Shown here: positions 51,599 to 60,577 of the stretch, in pieces
Numbering within the stretch: the first letter of the stretch is position 1
How the letters are laid out: each line of letters opens with the position of its first letter
Assembly (NCBI RefSeq): GCF_014643455.1
Contig: NZ_BMJM01000011.1
Span: 1 to 64,000 of the forward strand
Direction: 5' to 3'
DNA length: 64,000 bases
Origin: Sandarakinorhabdus glacialis
GTDB lineage: Bacteria > Pseudomonadota > Alphaproteobacteria > Sphingomonadales > Sphingomonadaceae
Notes under the pieces: model-generated
Databases searched by the model: none
What the model saw: the letters and a program-made list of their open reading frames with translations, nothing else
What the model was told of the DNA's origin: nothing
Position numbers and translations under genes: made by a program

Positions 51599-53900
51599 AC
51601 CGCCCGCCGACGTGCCGGGCCGGTTGCCGGGATGGCAGCCGGGCCGGTTGCTGACCGAATGGCTGGTCGTGGGCGGGCTGTTGTCGCTGCTGCTGACGGC
51701 GCTGGTGTTGACCGGGGCGGCGCGGCGGTTCGACCAGGTCCTGTACGACTATGTGCTGGTGACGCGCCCGCCGCCGCCGCCCGGCGACATCATCATTATC
51801 GGCATCGACGAAACCAGCCTGGCGCAATTGGGACCTTGGCCGTGGCCGCGGCGGTTCCATGCCGAGGCGATCGCCCGGATCAGTGCGGCGGGGGCGCGGG
51901 CCATTGGCTATGACGTGCTGTTCACCGAACCGCGGCCCGGCGATGCGGTGCTGTCGGCGGCGCTGAATGGCCGGGTTCCGGTGGTTTTGCCGACGCAGTT
52001 CCGCGTGCCGGGCAGCAATGGGCGGGGTTATGACGCGGTGCCGCCGGTCGTGGGCGGGACGGCGGCGCGGGTCGGCCATGCCAGCGTCCATCTGGAGGAA
52101 GACGGCGTCGTTCGCACGCTCGACCTGGCCATGGATGGCAGCGAGCGGCGGTGGCATGTGGCGGCGTTGCTGGCGGGGGTAGACGGCGGCTTGCCGGCAT
52201 TCGTGGCAGCGGAAGCAGGAGCGCCGCTGGTTCGGCGGGGCGAACGGCTGGTCGGGTTTCGCGGTGGGCCCGGACGATTTCGCAGCGTGCCGTTTGCAGC
52301 GTTGCTGGCGGGTGAAGTGCCGCCGGAACTGCTCGCCGGGCGGATCGTGCTGGTCGGTGCGACGGCGGCGGGGCTGGGCGACCAGTTTTCGACGCCCACA
52401 GCCGGCGCGACGGCCGAGATGCCGGGGGTCGAGATGCAGGCGAGTTTCATCGCCGACCTGATCCAGGGGCGACACTTGCGGCGGGCGGGGCGGGGGTGGT
52501 CGATCGGGCTTGGTCTGGTGGCGCTGTGGCTCGGCATGGCGGCGCTGTTGCGGCTGCAGCCGGCGGCGGCGGCGATGTACGGCGCGGCGCTGACGGTGAT
52601 GACGGCGGTGGGCGCGGCGCTGGTGTTCCGGCAGACAGGGTTGTGGATCGGGCCCGGCGCGGCATTGGCGGTGCTGTTGCTGGCGCAGCCGGTATGGGCA
52701 TGGCGGCGACTGGCGGTGGTCAACGACGGGATGCTGACCGTGCTGGCGGCGCTGGGCCGGCAACCGGGCATGGCGGCGGTGGCAGCGGGGACGGCGGCGG
52801 CCGATCCGGTGACGCGTGATCCGGTAACGAAGACGACGGAATTGCTTGAAGCGATGATCGAGCGGGTCGAATCGCTACGCGAACTGGCCAATGCGGCGCT
52901 GCGCGGGTTGCCCGATGCGACGTTGCTGGTCGACCGGGGCGGCGGCATCGTGGCGGCGAATGGGGCAGCGGCGGCGCTGTTCGGGCAGGCGCCAACGCTG
53001 GCGTCTGTCGATGCCGCGATGAATGCCGGACTGCCCGGCTTTGGCACGGCGACGCTGGCCGACCCCAATTCGGCCTGGCGGGGCGAGCACGGCGCGCGCG
53101 ACGGCAGTATTCGCGATATACGGTTTACGCCGTGGCGCGATGCGCAGGGCGCGCCACTGGGCTGGATCGTGCGATTTGCCGATATCAGCGCATTGCGGCG
53201 CGCCGAGATGGCGCGCGAGGAGGCGCTGCAGTTGCTGACGCACGACATGCGCGCGCCGCAGGCGACGATCCTGGCGCTGCTCGACCGGCATCCCGAGCTC
53301 GACGCCGACCTGGCGGCGCGATTGCGGCAGTTGGCGACGCGGACGGTGGCACTGGCGGACGGGTATCTGCAGTTGGCGCGCGCCGATGCTGGGGATTACG
53401 CGATGACGGAAGTCGATTTGGCAGCGATCGTGACCGAGGCGGTGGACGAGCTGTGGCCGCAGTCGCAGGCGAAGGACGTCAGGTTGGTCGGCGAACAGCT
53501 CGACGACGAGGCGTTGTTGACGGGCAATTACCAGTTGCTGCTGCGCGCGGCGGTCAATTTGATCGGCAATGCCGTGAAATTCGCGCCGCAGGGATCGGTC
53601 GTCACGGCACGTGTAGGGGCGGCGGCCGGTGGCTGGCGGTTCGACGTCATCGATACGGGACCGGGGCTGACGGGCGCGGAACAGGCGCGGTTGTTCGGGC
53701 GGTTCCGCACGGGGCCGAAGGCGGGAGCCGGGTCGGACGGTGTCGGGCTCGGGTTGGCGTTCGTGCGCGCCGTGGCGGATGGCCATGGCGGCACGATCAC
53801 CTGCACCAGCACCGCCGGCGCCGGTGCGAAATTCAGTCTGTGGTTGCCGCTGATGTTGGCGGCGCCGCTGACGGGGGTAGCGCCGCCAGCGCTGCACTGA
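51579..53900 (+). CDS. CHASE2-domain sensor histidine kinase
   Basis: A 773-residue kinase. One helix (about 27-48), then the extracytoplasmic CHASE2 sensor (about 60-300: IIIIGIDETSLAQLGPWPWP, GRIVLVGATAAGLGDQF), three helices (about 307-376), a PAS-like segment (about 440-530) and the kinase core. The phospho-acceptor is His555 in LTHDMRAPQ; the ATPase has NLIGNAVKFAP, DTGPGL and GVGLGLAFVRAVADGHGG. It starts with TTG at 51579, inside the last 20 bases of the FecR gene. It probably phosphorylates the OmpR-type regulator. Its last 68 bases overlap a convergent lipoprotein gene. Confidence 0.88.
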   Translation: MPVRNAEPPADVPGRLPGWQPGRLLTEWLVVGGLLSLLLTALVLTGAARRFDQVLYDYVLVTRPPPPPGDIIIIGIDETSLAQLGPWPWPRRFHAEAIARISAAGARAIGYDVLFTEPRPGDAVLSAALNGRVPVVLPTQFRVPGSNGRGYDAVPPVVGGTAARVGHASVHLEEDGVVRTLDLAMDGSERRWHVAALLAGVDGGLPAFVAAEAGAPLVRRGERLVGFRGGPGRFRSVPFAALLAGEVPPELLAGRIVLVGATAAGLGDQFSTPTAGATAEMPGVEMQASFIADLIQGRHLRRAGRGWSIGLGLVALWLGMAALLRLQPAAAAMYGAALTVMTAVGAALVFRQTGLWIGPGAALAVLLLAQPVWAWRRLAVVNDGMLTVLAALGRQPGMAAVAAGTAAADPVTRDPVTKTTELLEAMIERVESLRELANAALRGLPDATLLVDRGGGIVAANGAAAALFGQAPTLASVDAAMNAGLPGFGTATLADPNSAWRGEHGARDGSIRDIRFTPWRDAQGAPLGWIVRFADISALRRAEMAREEALQLLTHDMRAPQATILALLDRHPELDADLAARLRQLATRTVALADGYLQLARADAGDYAMTEVDLAAIVTEAVDELWPQSQAKDVRLVGEQLDDEALLTGNYQLLLRAAVNLIGNAVKFAPQGSVVTARVGAAAGGWRFDVIDTGPGLTGAEQARLFGRFRTGPKAGAGSDGVGLGLAFVRAVADGHGGTITCTSTAGAGAKFSLWLPLMLAAPLTGVAPPALH

Positions 53901-54324
53901 CCATCGCCGCGATCGGGACGGTCTTGCCCGATGCCGGCTGGAGAACGGTGATGCTGCCGGTGTCGAGGGCGAGGGTGAGGCGGTAGCGCTGCTTGGGCGC
54001 GAACGGCGCGAAGCCGGATTGGGGGGCGTCGAGCCACTCTGCACAGCCTTTGGCGGCGGTGTTGGGGACGGCGTTCGCCGGGGCGGTGCAGATGCCGACC
54101 TGGCGCGGGGTTGTGGCAAAGCCGACGCGGATGATGGTGGGGCCGGCGGCGGTATTGCGGGCGGCTAGCTGGCGGCGGACTTCGGAAGCGGCGGGGGTGT
54201 CGCCGGTTACGGTGTAGCCGGGGGCGGGGACGCTTGCGGGGATGGTGCCGGTGGTGGTGACGAGGGGCGGGGTGGCGGCGCAGGCGGCGAGCGCGAGGAG
54301 CGGTAGCAGATGGGCGGGGTTCAT
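53833..54324 (-). CDS. Predicted lipoprotein of unknown function
   Basis: A 163-residue protein. The N-terminus MNPAHLLPLLALAACAA has a good lipobox, LAAC, so it is probably lipid-anchored in the envelope. The mature part has YTVTGDTPAASEVRRQLAA, IRVGFATTPRQVGICT and KQRYRLTLALDTGSITVLQPA, a small beta-rich domain I do not recognise. Two cysteines (near residues 79 and 94) may form a disulfide. Its C-terminal 68 bases lie opposite the end of the CHASE2 kinase gene, a long convergent overlap. It may be functionally linked with that system but there is no proof. Confidence 0.65.
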   Translation of the reverse strand: MNPAHLLPLLALAACAATPPLVTTTGTIPASVPAPGYTVTGDTPAASEVRRQLAARNTAAGPTIIRVGFATTPRQVGICTAPANAVPNTAAKGCAEWLDAPQSGFAPFAPKQRYRLTLALDTGSITVLQPASGKTVPIAAMVSAALAALPPSAAPPTSAATTD

Positions 54325-54434
54325 TGGGTTATGGTGACGGGTTGTTGGGCGCCGTGCAAATTATCGGTGGGGGTGGGGGATCACCTGCGGCGCGGATCTG
54401 GTGCGGGTTTTACTCGGTTGGGTCGGGAGATGGG

Positions 54435-54452
54435 CCCCGGCCTTCGCCGGGG
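54435..54452. repeat. CCCCGG hairpin unit (dispersed-repeat type)
   Basis: A perfect 7-bp stem CCCCGGC/GCCGGGG with loop CTTC, in the context GGGCCCCGGCCTTCGCCGGG then GTGACGG. Repeats of this style are frequent between alphaproteobacterial genes. It lies in the gap between the lipoprotein and galU. A purine run of AAAG and AG units follows at 54481-54502. Confidence 0.5.
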
Positions 54453-54526
54453 TGACGGCAGAAAAAGTGGGGGTCACGGCAAAGAAAGAAAGAGAGAGAG
54501 AGTTCGGTTTGCCAAACTTCTCTGGA

Positions 54527-55405
54527 CTAGATGTCCTGCGTGCGGAGCCATTCGCGTACCGCGGGGCCGATGTCGTCGCGGGCGAGGGCGAGGGCGATGT
54601 TGGCGGTGATGTGGCCGGCCTTGTCGCCGCAATCGAAGCGCTGGCCGGTGAAGGTCAGGGCGTGGAATGGTTGGGTCCCGATGAGCTGGGCCATGGCGTC
54701 GGTGAGCTGGATTTCGCCGCCGGCGCCGCGTTCGCCGCGCGCCAACAGCGTCATGATCTCGGGTTGCAGGATGTAGCGGCCGATGGCGGCGAGACGCGAC
54801 GGGGCGGTGCCGGCAGCGGGCTTTTCGACGAGGCCTTTGACCTCGGTGATGAGGCCGTCGACAGCGCCGGGAGTGACGATGCCGTAGCGCTGGGTGTGTT
54901 CGGCGGGGACTTCCATGACCGAGATGATGTTGCCGCCGTATTTTTTATAGGCGGTGTGCATTTCGGCGAGGGCGGGGGCTGCCGGGTTCCAAAGGAGTTC
55001 ATCGGGGAGGAGGACGGCAAAGGCGTCGTTGCCGGTGATATGACGAGCGCACCAGACGGCGTGGCCGAGGCCGGCGGGCTCCTGCTGGCGGACATAGGCG
55101 ATCTGGCCGGGCGACAATTGAGTGTCGGCGAGGACGGCGAGTTCGGCGTGCTTGCCCTTGGCCTTGAGGCTGGAGACGAGCTCGCTGGCGATGTCGAAAT
55201 AGTCCTCGAGAGCGCTTTTACCGCGCGCGGTGACGAAGACGAGACGCTCGATGCCGGCCGACAGGGCTTCGTCGACGGCGTATTGGAGAAGCGGGCGATC
55301 GACGACGGGGAGGAGTTCCTTGGGGACCGCCTTGGTGGCGGGGAGGAAGCGGGTGCCCTGGCCGCCGACGGGAAAGACTGCGGTAGAGACCGGCTTGATT
55401 GTCAT
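54527..55405 (-). CDS. galU: UTP-glucose-1-phosphate uridylyltransferase
   Basis: A 292-residue nucleotidyltransferase making UDP-glucose for envelope glycans. The nucleotide loop VGGQGTRFLPATKAVPKELLP (about 13-33) is diagnostic, followed by VDRPLLQYAVDEALSAGI, VLLPDELLWNP near 135 and KYGGNIISVMEVPAEHTQRYGIV. The ATG at 55405 fits the family; an earlier start at 55435 would add ten residues. It follows lysA on the same strand after a 132-base gap with no visible gene, so it may have its own promoter. Confidence 0.95.
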   Translation of the reverse strand: MTIKPVSTAVFPVGGQGTRFLPATKAVPKELLPVVDRPLLQYAVDEALSAGIERLVFVTARGKSALEDYFDIASELVSSLKAKGKHAELAVLADTQLSPGQIAYVRQQEPAGLGHAVWCARHITGNDAFAVLLPDELLWNPAAPALAEMHTAYKKYGGNIISVMEVPAEHTQRYGIVTPGAVDGLITEVKGLVEKPAAGTAPSRLAAIGRYILQPEIMTLLARGERGAGGEIQLTDAMAQLIGTQPFHALTFTGQRFDCGDKAGHITANIALALARDDIGPAVREWLRTQDI

Positions 55406-55537
55406 CGAGACCCCATGGATTGTGCACCGCGTCATTGCCCGGAATGCGTTGCGATACCGTTGACACCTTTACGATTTATGCGCCGGCCGGTTCCGGTTTC
55501 AAGGTTTTCCGGAGGAGGGGCTCCCTCATAGCCACGC

Positions 55538-56803
55538 TCATAGCCAGGGCGCGCGGTTGTCGAGGGCAAGCATGGCGGCGGGCTGGTTGCGTTCGGAAAC
55601 GATCGACCAGAGATCGCCGTGGACCATGACTTCGGGGACCAGCGGGCGGGAGTTGTAGGTGCTGGCCATGGTGGCGCCGTATGCGCCGGCGGTCATGAAG
55701 GCGATGCGGTCGCCGGCGGTAACCGCCTCGATGTCGCGGTCTTCGGCGAAGGTGTCGCCGGTTTCGCAGATCGGGCCGACGACGGTGGCGACGACGCGGG
55801 TTTCTTGCGGGCGGATCGCCTTGATGTCGTGCCAGGCGTTGTAGAGCGAGGGACGGAGCAGGTCGTTCATTGCCGCATCGACGACGACGAAATGCTTGCT
55901 GGCGCCTTCCTTGGTCAGGATGACGGTGGAGACGAGGACGCCGGCATTGCCGACGATCATGCGGCCGGGTTCGAAGATCAGCCGCCACTTCCAGCCTGTG
56001 GTGACGCGCGCGACCATGGCGGCATAATGCGCCGGGCTGGGCGGGGCGGGGACGTCGTTGCGGTAGGGCACGCCGAGGCCGCCGCCGCAATCGATCCGCG
56101 TGATGGTGTGGCCGGCGGCCTCCATCTGCTGGGCGAGGTCGCCGAGGCGGCGGATGGTGTGCTCGACGGGGGAGAGGTCGGTGAGCTGGCTGCCGATGTG
56201 GGCGGCGAGGCCGATGGCGCGCAGGTTCGTCTGCGCCGCGGCGAGGGCGAAGGCGGCGGGGACGCGGTCCCAGGGAATGCCGAACTTGGCGTCGGCACCG
56301 CCGGTGCTGATCTTGCCATGGGTCTTGGGATCGACGGCCGGATTGATGCGGATGGCGATTTCGACGATCTTGCCGAGCTGGGCAGCGATCTCGCCGAGCA
56401 TGACGATCTCGGCTTCGGATTCGACGTTGAACTGGAGGATGCCGGCCTCGATGCCTGCGGCGAGTTCATGGGCCTGCTTGCCGACGCCGGAAAAGACGAT
56501 GCGGTCGGCCGGGATGCCGGCGGCGAGCGCGCGGGCGAGTTCACCGCTCGAGACGACATCGGCACCGGCGCCGAGATGGGCGAGAGTGGCGAGGACCGAG
56601 AGGTTGGGGTTCGCCTTGACGGCGAAAGCGACGAGGGGGTTGCCGTCGCCAAGGCCGGCGACGGCGGCGGCGAAGACGTTGTAGTGGCGTTCGATAGTGG
56701 CCGAGCTGTAGCAGTAGAAGGGCGTGCCGACTGCGGCGGCGAGGGTTTCGAGGCTGATTTTTTCGGCGTGCATCACGCCGTCCCGAATTTCGAAATGGTC
56801 CAT
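55538..56803 (-). CDS. lysA: Diaminopimelate decarboxylase
   Basis: A 421-residue PLP enzyme making L-lysine from meso-diaminopimelate. The PLP lysine is Lys63 in VAFAVKANPNLSVL, and the glycine loop is RIDCGGGLGVPYRNDV near 238-253. EPGRMIVGNAGVLVSTV and CETGDTFAEDRDIE with the active-site Cys (about 345) follow. Its ATG shares one base with the stop of the LptM-like gene (TGATG), so argH, the lipoprotein and lysA are coupled. Confidence 0.96.
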   Translation of the reverse strand: MDHFEIRDGVMHAEKISLETLAAAVGTPFYCYSSATIERHYNVFAAAVAGLGDGNPLVAFAVKANPNLSVLATLAHLGAGADVVSSGELARALAAGIPADRIVFSGVGKQAHELAAGIEAGILQFNVESEAEIVMLGEIAAQLGKIVEIAIRINPAVDPKTHGKISTGGADAKFGIPWDRVPAAFALAAAQTNLRAIGLAAHIGSQLTDLSPVEHTIRRLGDLAQQMEAAGHTITRIDCGGGLGVPYRNDVPAPPSPAHYAAMVARVTTGWKWRLIFEPGRMIVGNAGVLVSTVILTKEGASKHFVVVDAAMNDLLRPSLYNAWHDIKAIRPQETRVVATVVGPICETGDTFAEDRDIEAVTAGDRIAFMTAGAYGATMASTYNSRPLVPEVMVHGDLWSIVSERNQPAAMLALDNRAPWL

Positions 56804-57045
56804 CAGCGGGTTCCCGGCGGCGGCAGGTTGAAACGGTCGTCGGGGCGATCCTGCGACCGGAGCAGCGGGTCATCGACGCGGTTGGGCAGCGATTGGGGCG
56901 GCAGCACGAGCATTTCGGTGGGCGTCGCGGGGCGAATGGCGTCGCTGGCCTGGAGCGGCGCCGGGCGCGGCGGGACGGGGGTGAGGCCGCCCTGCTTGCC
57001 GCAGGCGGCGAGGGCGAGGAGCGCGATCAGGGCGAGACGGTTCAT
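56803..57045 (-). CDS. LptM-like small lipoprotein
   Basis: An 80-residue lipoprotein. Signal [20 protein letters not shown] ends in a clear lipobox (LAAC), and the residues after the Cys ([11 protein letters not shown]) resemble the LptM (YifL) N-terminal motif CGxKGPL. In E. coli, LptM assists the LPS translocon LptDE. The rest is Pro/Arg/Asp-rich and probably unstructured. It overlaps the argH stop by 4 bases and the lysA start by 1. A lipoprotein at this spot next to lysA or dapF is a known arrangement. The longer frame to 58329 is antisense-like noise over argH. Confidence 0.75.
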   Translation of the reverse strand: MNRLALIALLALAACGKQGGLTPVPPRPAPLQASDAIRPATPTEMLVLPPQSLPNRVDDPLLRSQDRPDDRFNLPPPGTR

Positions 57046-58409
57046 GCGAGGGCCTCCCTGGCGGCGGCGATGGCGGCGCGGACGTTGGCGGGCGCCGTTC
57101 CGCCGAAGCTGGTGCGGCTGGCGACCGAGGCCTCGACCGAGAGCACGCTGCGCACGCCGGGGGTGATGCGCGGGTCGATGGCGGCCAAGGCCGCGTCGGT
57201 GAGGCCGTCGAGGGTGGTGCCTGCGGCTTCGGCGGCCTTCACGGCGCGGCCGGTGATTTCGTGCGCTTCGCGGAAGGGCACGCCGGCGTCGCGGACGAGC
57301 CAGTCGGCGAGGTCGGTGGCGGTCGAGAAACCGCTGGCGGCGGCGGCGCGCATGCGGTCCTTGTTGAAGGTGAGAGTCTCGGTCATGCCGGTCATCGCGG
57401 TCAGGCAGAGGTCGAGCGTGTCGTGGGCGGCGAAAACGCCGGCCTTGTCGTCCTGCATGTCCTTTGAATAGGCGAGTGGCAGCCCCTTCATGACGATACC
57501 GAGGTGCTGGAAGGCGGCAAGCAGGTGGCCGGCCTTGGCGCGGACGAGCTCGGCGGCGTCGGGGTTGCGCTTTTGCGGCATGATCGAGCTGCCGGTCGAC
57601 CAGGCGTCGGGGAGGGTGACGAAGCCATAGGGCTGTGAGGCCCAGATGATGATTTCCTCGGCGAAGCGCGACAGGTGCAGCCCGGTGAGGGCGGCGGCGG
57701 ACAGGTAGTCGAGGGCGAAATCGCGGTCGGAGACGCTGTCGAGCGAGTTGGCGGTGGGGCGGGCGAAACCGAGCGCGGCGGCGGTGGCGGCGCGGTCGAT
57801 CGGGAAGCCGGTGCCTGCGAGCGCGGCGCTGCCGAGCGGGCATTCGTCCATGCGGGCGGCGGCGTCGGCGAAGCGCGAGCGGTCGCGGCGGAGCATCTCG
57901 ACATAGGCGAGGAGGTGATGGCCGAGGGTGACCGGCTGGGCGACCTGGAGGTGGGTGAAGCCGGGCATGATGGTGTCGGCGTGTTCTTCGGCGCGGGCTA
58001 GGAGGGCAAGGGTCAGGGCCTTGAGGCCGGCGTCGGTTTGGGCGCAGGCGGCTTTGACCCAGAGGCGGAAATCGACGGCGACCTGGTCGTTGCGCGAGCG
58101 GGCGGTGTGGAGGCGACCGGCGGCGGGCCCGATGAGCTGGGCGAGGCGGGTTTCGGTCGTCATGTGGATGTCTTCGAGGGCGATATCCTCGGGGACGCCG
58201 CCCGCTTCGTATTCGGCGTGGATGGTGTCGAGGCCGGCGAGGATGGCGGTGACGTCGGCGGCGGGGATGATGCCCTGGGCGCCGAGCATGGTGACATGGG
58301 CGCGGCTGCCGGCGAGGTCTTGACGCCACAGGCGCTTGTCGGTGCCGATGGAGGCGTTTATCTCACGCATCACGGCCGCTGGACCCGCTCCGAAGCGGCC
58401 GCCCCACAA
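57042..58409 (-). CDS. argH: Argininosuccinate lyase
   Basis: A lyase of about 455 residues splitting argininosuccinate into arginine and fumarate. [20 protein letters not shown] opens the protein, [16 protein letters not shown] is near 104-119, and the superfamily signature [17 protein letters not shown] is near 269-285. The start is uncertain. TTG at 58409 sits directly before WGGRF but has no ribosome-binding site. ATC at 58439 would give [16 protein letters not shown], matching the length of related proteins, and lies 7 bases after AGGAG. That start would overlap the divergent tlpA-like gene by 14 bases. ATG 58370 would lose the conserved WGGRF. Confidence 0.92.
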   Translation of the reverse strand: MWGGRFGAGPAAVMREINASIGTDKRLWRQDLAGSRAHVTMLGAQGIIPAADVTAILAGLDTIHAEYEAGGVPEDIALEDIHMTTETRLAQLIGPAAGRLHTARSRNDQVAVDFRLWVKAACAQTDAGLKALTLALLARAEEHADTIMPGFTHLQVAQPVTLGHHLLAYVEMLRRDRSRFADAAARMDECPLGSAALAGTGFPIDRAATAAALGFARPTANSLDSVSDRDFALDYLSAAALTGLHLSRFAEEIIIWASQPYGFVTLPDAWSTGSSIMPQKRNPDAAELVRAKAGHLLAAFQHLGIVMKGLPLAYSKDMQDDKAGVFAAHDTLDLCLTAMTGMTETLTFNKDRMRAAAASGFSTATDLADWLVRDAGVPFREAHEITGRAVKAAEAAGTTLDGLTDAALAAIDPRITPGVRSVLSVEASVASRTSFGGTAPANVRAAIAAAREALA

Positions 58410-58425
58410 CGGATTGGAATCGAGA

Positions 58426-58986
58426 ATGGGCGTAGAGATCGCGAGACTCCTGCTGGCGGCAAGCCTGTTGGCGACGTGTGCTGCCTGTGATGCGGCGGAT
58501 AAGGGAAAGCCGGCGGCGCCGCAAGCGAAGCCCGCGGCGGGGCCGCAAGCGAAACAGGTGATCAACGCCATCGATCGCAGCCATGCGGGGACGCCGGCGC
58601 CTGCGGTTGTGTTCGAGAAGCGGGGTGGGGGGAAGACGAGCCTCGCCGACTTCCGGGGGAAGAAGGTGCTGGTCAATTTGTGGGCGACCTGGTGTGCGCC
58701 TTGCATTGCCGAGATGCCGGAGCTCGATGCGCTGGCGGCGGCGAAGGTGGTGACGGTGTTGCCGCTGAGCCAGGACATGGAGGGGTGGAAGGCCGTGGAT
58801 GGCTTTTTCAAGCCGGGGCGGTTCAAGACGCTGGTGCCGATGTTGGATCAGCCGGGGTCTTTTGCGGAACGGATCGGGGCGCGGGGGCTGCCGGTTTCGG
58901 TGCTGTATGATGAGAAGGGGAGGGAGGTCTGGCGGGTTTCGGGGACGTTGAAGTGGGGAAGTGCGGGGGTTCGGGGGAGTTTTTAG
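58426..58986 (+). CDS. TlpA-like thioredoxin-fold protein
   Basis: A 186-residue exported thioredoxin-family protein. A hydrophobic N-terminus ([22 protein letters not shown]) is a signal peptide or a poor lipobox. Then comes a Pro/Ala linker, and the redox site [18 protein letters not shown] with Cys90 and Cys93. [23 protein letters not shown] holds the cis-Pro. It likely reduces periplasmic disulfides, for example in cytochrome c maturation. It is divergent from argH with starts at most 16 bases apart or overlapping. Confidence 0.87.
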   Translation: MGVEIARLLLAASLLATCAACDAADKGKPAAPQAKPAAGPQAKQVINAIDRSHAGTPAPAVVFEKRGGGKTSLADFRGKKVLVNLWATWCAPCIAEMPELDALAAAKVVTVLPLSQDMEGWKAVDGFFKPGRFKTLVPMLDQPGSFAERIGARGLPVSVLYDEKGREVWRVSGTLKWGSAGVRGSF

Positions 58987-58992
58987 GGGGTA

Positions 58993-59042
58993 GGAAGGAA
59001 GAGAGGACCCGCCCCCGACCCCTCCCTTGAAGAAGGGAGGGG
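58993..59042. repeat. GGAA-linked dispersed element, family 3, copy B (2 GGAA units)
   Basis: Two GGAA units at 58993-59000, then GAGAGGACCCGCCCCCGACC and the inverted repeat CCCCTCCCTT (59019-59028), GAAG, AAGGGAGGGG (59033-59042). It lies just after the TlpA-like gene, convergent with rho, and could act as its terminator. Confidence 0.8.
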
Positions 59043-59069
59043 GAAGAAGTGGTTTTTTCGGCGCGGGGG

Positions 59070-59128
59070 GACACCCCCACCCGGGCCGGCCGAGGGGCCG
59101 TCTCTCGCCTCCCCCCTTGAGGGGGAGG
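59070..59128. repeat. Dispersed GC-rich intergenic element, family 2, copy 3
   Basis: It has ACACCCCCACCCGGGCCG, a variable centre (GCCGAGGGGCCG), then TCTCTCGCCTCCCCCC and TTGAGGGGGAGG. It closely matches 4151-4210. It sits 8 bases from the rho stop, so it may end rho transcription. Confidence 0.7.
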
Positions 59129-59136
59129 TAAGAGGG

Positions 59137-60393
59137 TTAATGGTTCATGGCGTCGAAGAAATCCTTGTTGGTGACTGAGTCTTTCATCTTGTCGAGGAGG
59201 AATTCGACGGCGTCGACGGTGCCCATCTGCATGAGGATGCGGCGCAGGACCCACATCTTGGCGAGGGTGGTCTTGTCGACGAGGAGTTCCTCCTTGCGGG
59301 TGCCGGACTTGCCGATGTCGATGGCCGGGAAGACGCGCTTGTCGGCGATCTTGCGGTCGAGGACGATTTCGCTGTTGCCGGTGCCCTTGAACTCTTCGAA
59401 AATCACTTCGTCCATGCGGCTGCCGGTGTCGATCAGCGCGGTCGAGATGATGGTCAGCGAGCCGCCTTCCTCGATGTTGCGGGCGGCGCCGAAGAAGCGC
59501 TTTGGACGCTGGAGGGCGTTGGCGTCGACGCCGCCGGTCAGCACCTTGCCCGAGCTTGGCACGACGGTGTTGTAGGCGCGGCCCAGCCTCGTGATGTTGT
59601 CGAGCAGGATGACGACGTCGCGCTTGTGCTCGACGAGGCGCTTGGCCTTTTCGATGACCATTTCGGCGATCTGGACGTGGCGGGTGGCGGGCTCGTCGAA
59701 GGTGCTCGAGATGACTTCGCCCTTCACCGTGCGCTGCATGTCGGTGACTTCCTCGGGGCGCTCGTCGATGAGCAGGACGATGAGGAAGATTTCGGGGTGG
59801 TTGGCCGAGATGGCGCGGGCGATGTTCTGCATCATCATGGTCTTACCCACCCGCGGCGGGGCGACGATGAGGCAGCGCTGGCCCTTGCCGAGCGGCGTCA
59901 CGATATCGATCACGCGGCCGGTCTTGTCCTTGATGGTCGGGTCGTTGTTGTCGAGGTTGAGCTTTTCGTCGGGATAAAGCGGCGTGAGGTTGTCGAAGTT
60001 GACGCGGTGGCGGACGGCGTCGGGGTCGTCGAAGTTGATCGCGATGACGCGGACCAGGCCGAAATAGCGCTCGCCGTCCTTGGGGCTGCGGATTTCGCCT
60101 TCGATGGTGTCGCCGGTGCGCAGGCCGAATTTGCGGACCAGCTGCGGGGTGACGTAAACGTCGTCGGGGCCGGCGAGATAATTGGAATCGGCGGAGCGCA
60201 GGAAGCCGAAGCCGTCGGGCATGACTTCGATGGTGCCGGTGCCGGTGATTTCGTTGCCGGCCTCCGCGGTCGCCTTGAGAATGGCGAAGATGATGTCCTG
60301 CTTGCGCAACGTCGACGCGTTCTCGATGCCGAGTTCCTCGGCCATGATGACGAGTTCGGCGGGGGTTTTGCGCTTGAGGTCGTGGAGATGCAT
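59137..60393 (-). CDS. rho: Transcription termination factor Rho
   Basis: A 418-residue hexameric RNA helicase. The N-terminal helical domain begins [20 protein letters not shown], and the RNA-binding cold-shock domain has [21 protein letters not shown] near 61-81. The ATPase carries Walker [14 protein letters not shown] at 178-190, Walker [13 protein letters not shown] near 259-270, and the Q and R loops near 290. Strong conservation leaves little doubt. The 414-base upstream gap holds a copy of the 30-bp intergenic motif; rho is often autoregulated through its leader. Confidence 0.97.
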   Translation of the reverse strand: MHLHDLKRKTPAELVIMAEELGIENASTLRKQDIIFAILKATAEAGNEITGTGTIEVMPDGFGFLRSADSNYLAGPDDVYVTPQLVRKFGLRTGDTIEGEIRSPKDGERYFGLVRVIAINFDDPDAVRHRVNFDNLTPLYPDEKLNLDNNDPTIKDKTGRVIDIVTPLGKGQRCLIVAPPRVGKTMMMQNIARAISANHPEIFLIVLLIDERPEEVTDMQRTVKGEVISSTFDEPATRHVQIAEMVIEKAKRLVEHKRDVVILLDNITRLGRAYNTVVPSSGKVLTGGVDANALQRPKRFFGAARNIEEGGSLTIISTALIDTGSRMDEVIFEEFKGTGNSEIVLDRKIADKRVFPAIDIGKSGTRKEELLVDKTTLAKMWVLRRILMQMGTVDAVEFLLDKMKDSVTNKDFFDAMNH

Positions 60394-60577
60394 TTTGATC
60401 TTTTCAGATGATGGTCCGGGCGCTGTCGGGGGTGTGTAACCAGCGCTTTCGAGGCGCCTACCGGCGATGGCGGGACTGAAGGACCGCGCACGAGGACCGG
60501 CACGGTGGGTGTGGAATAGGGCTGTGCCGGGGCTGGGTCAAGGGTCTGGTGCGGGGTCGGACAAAGGTTAACGAGAT

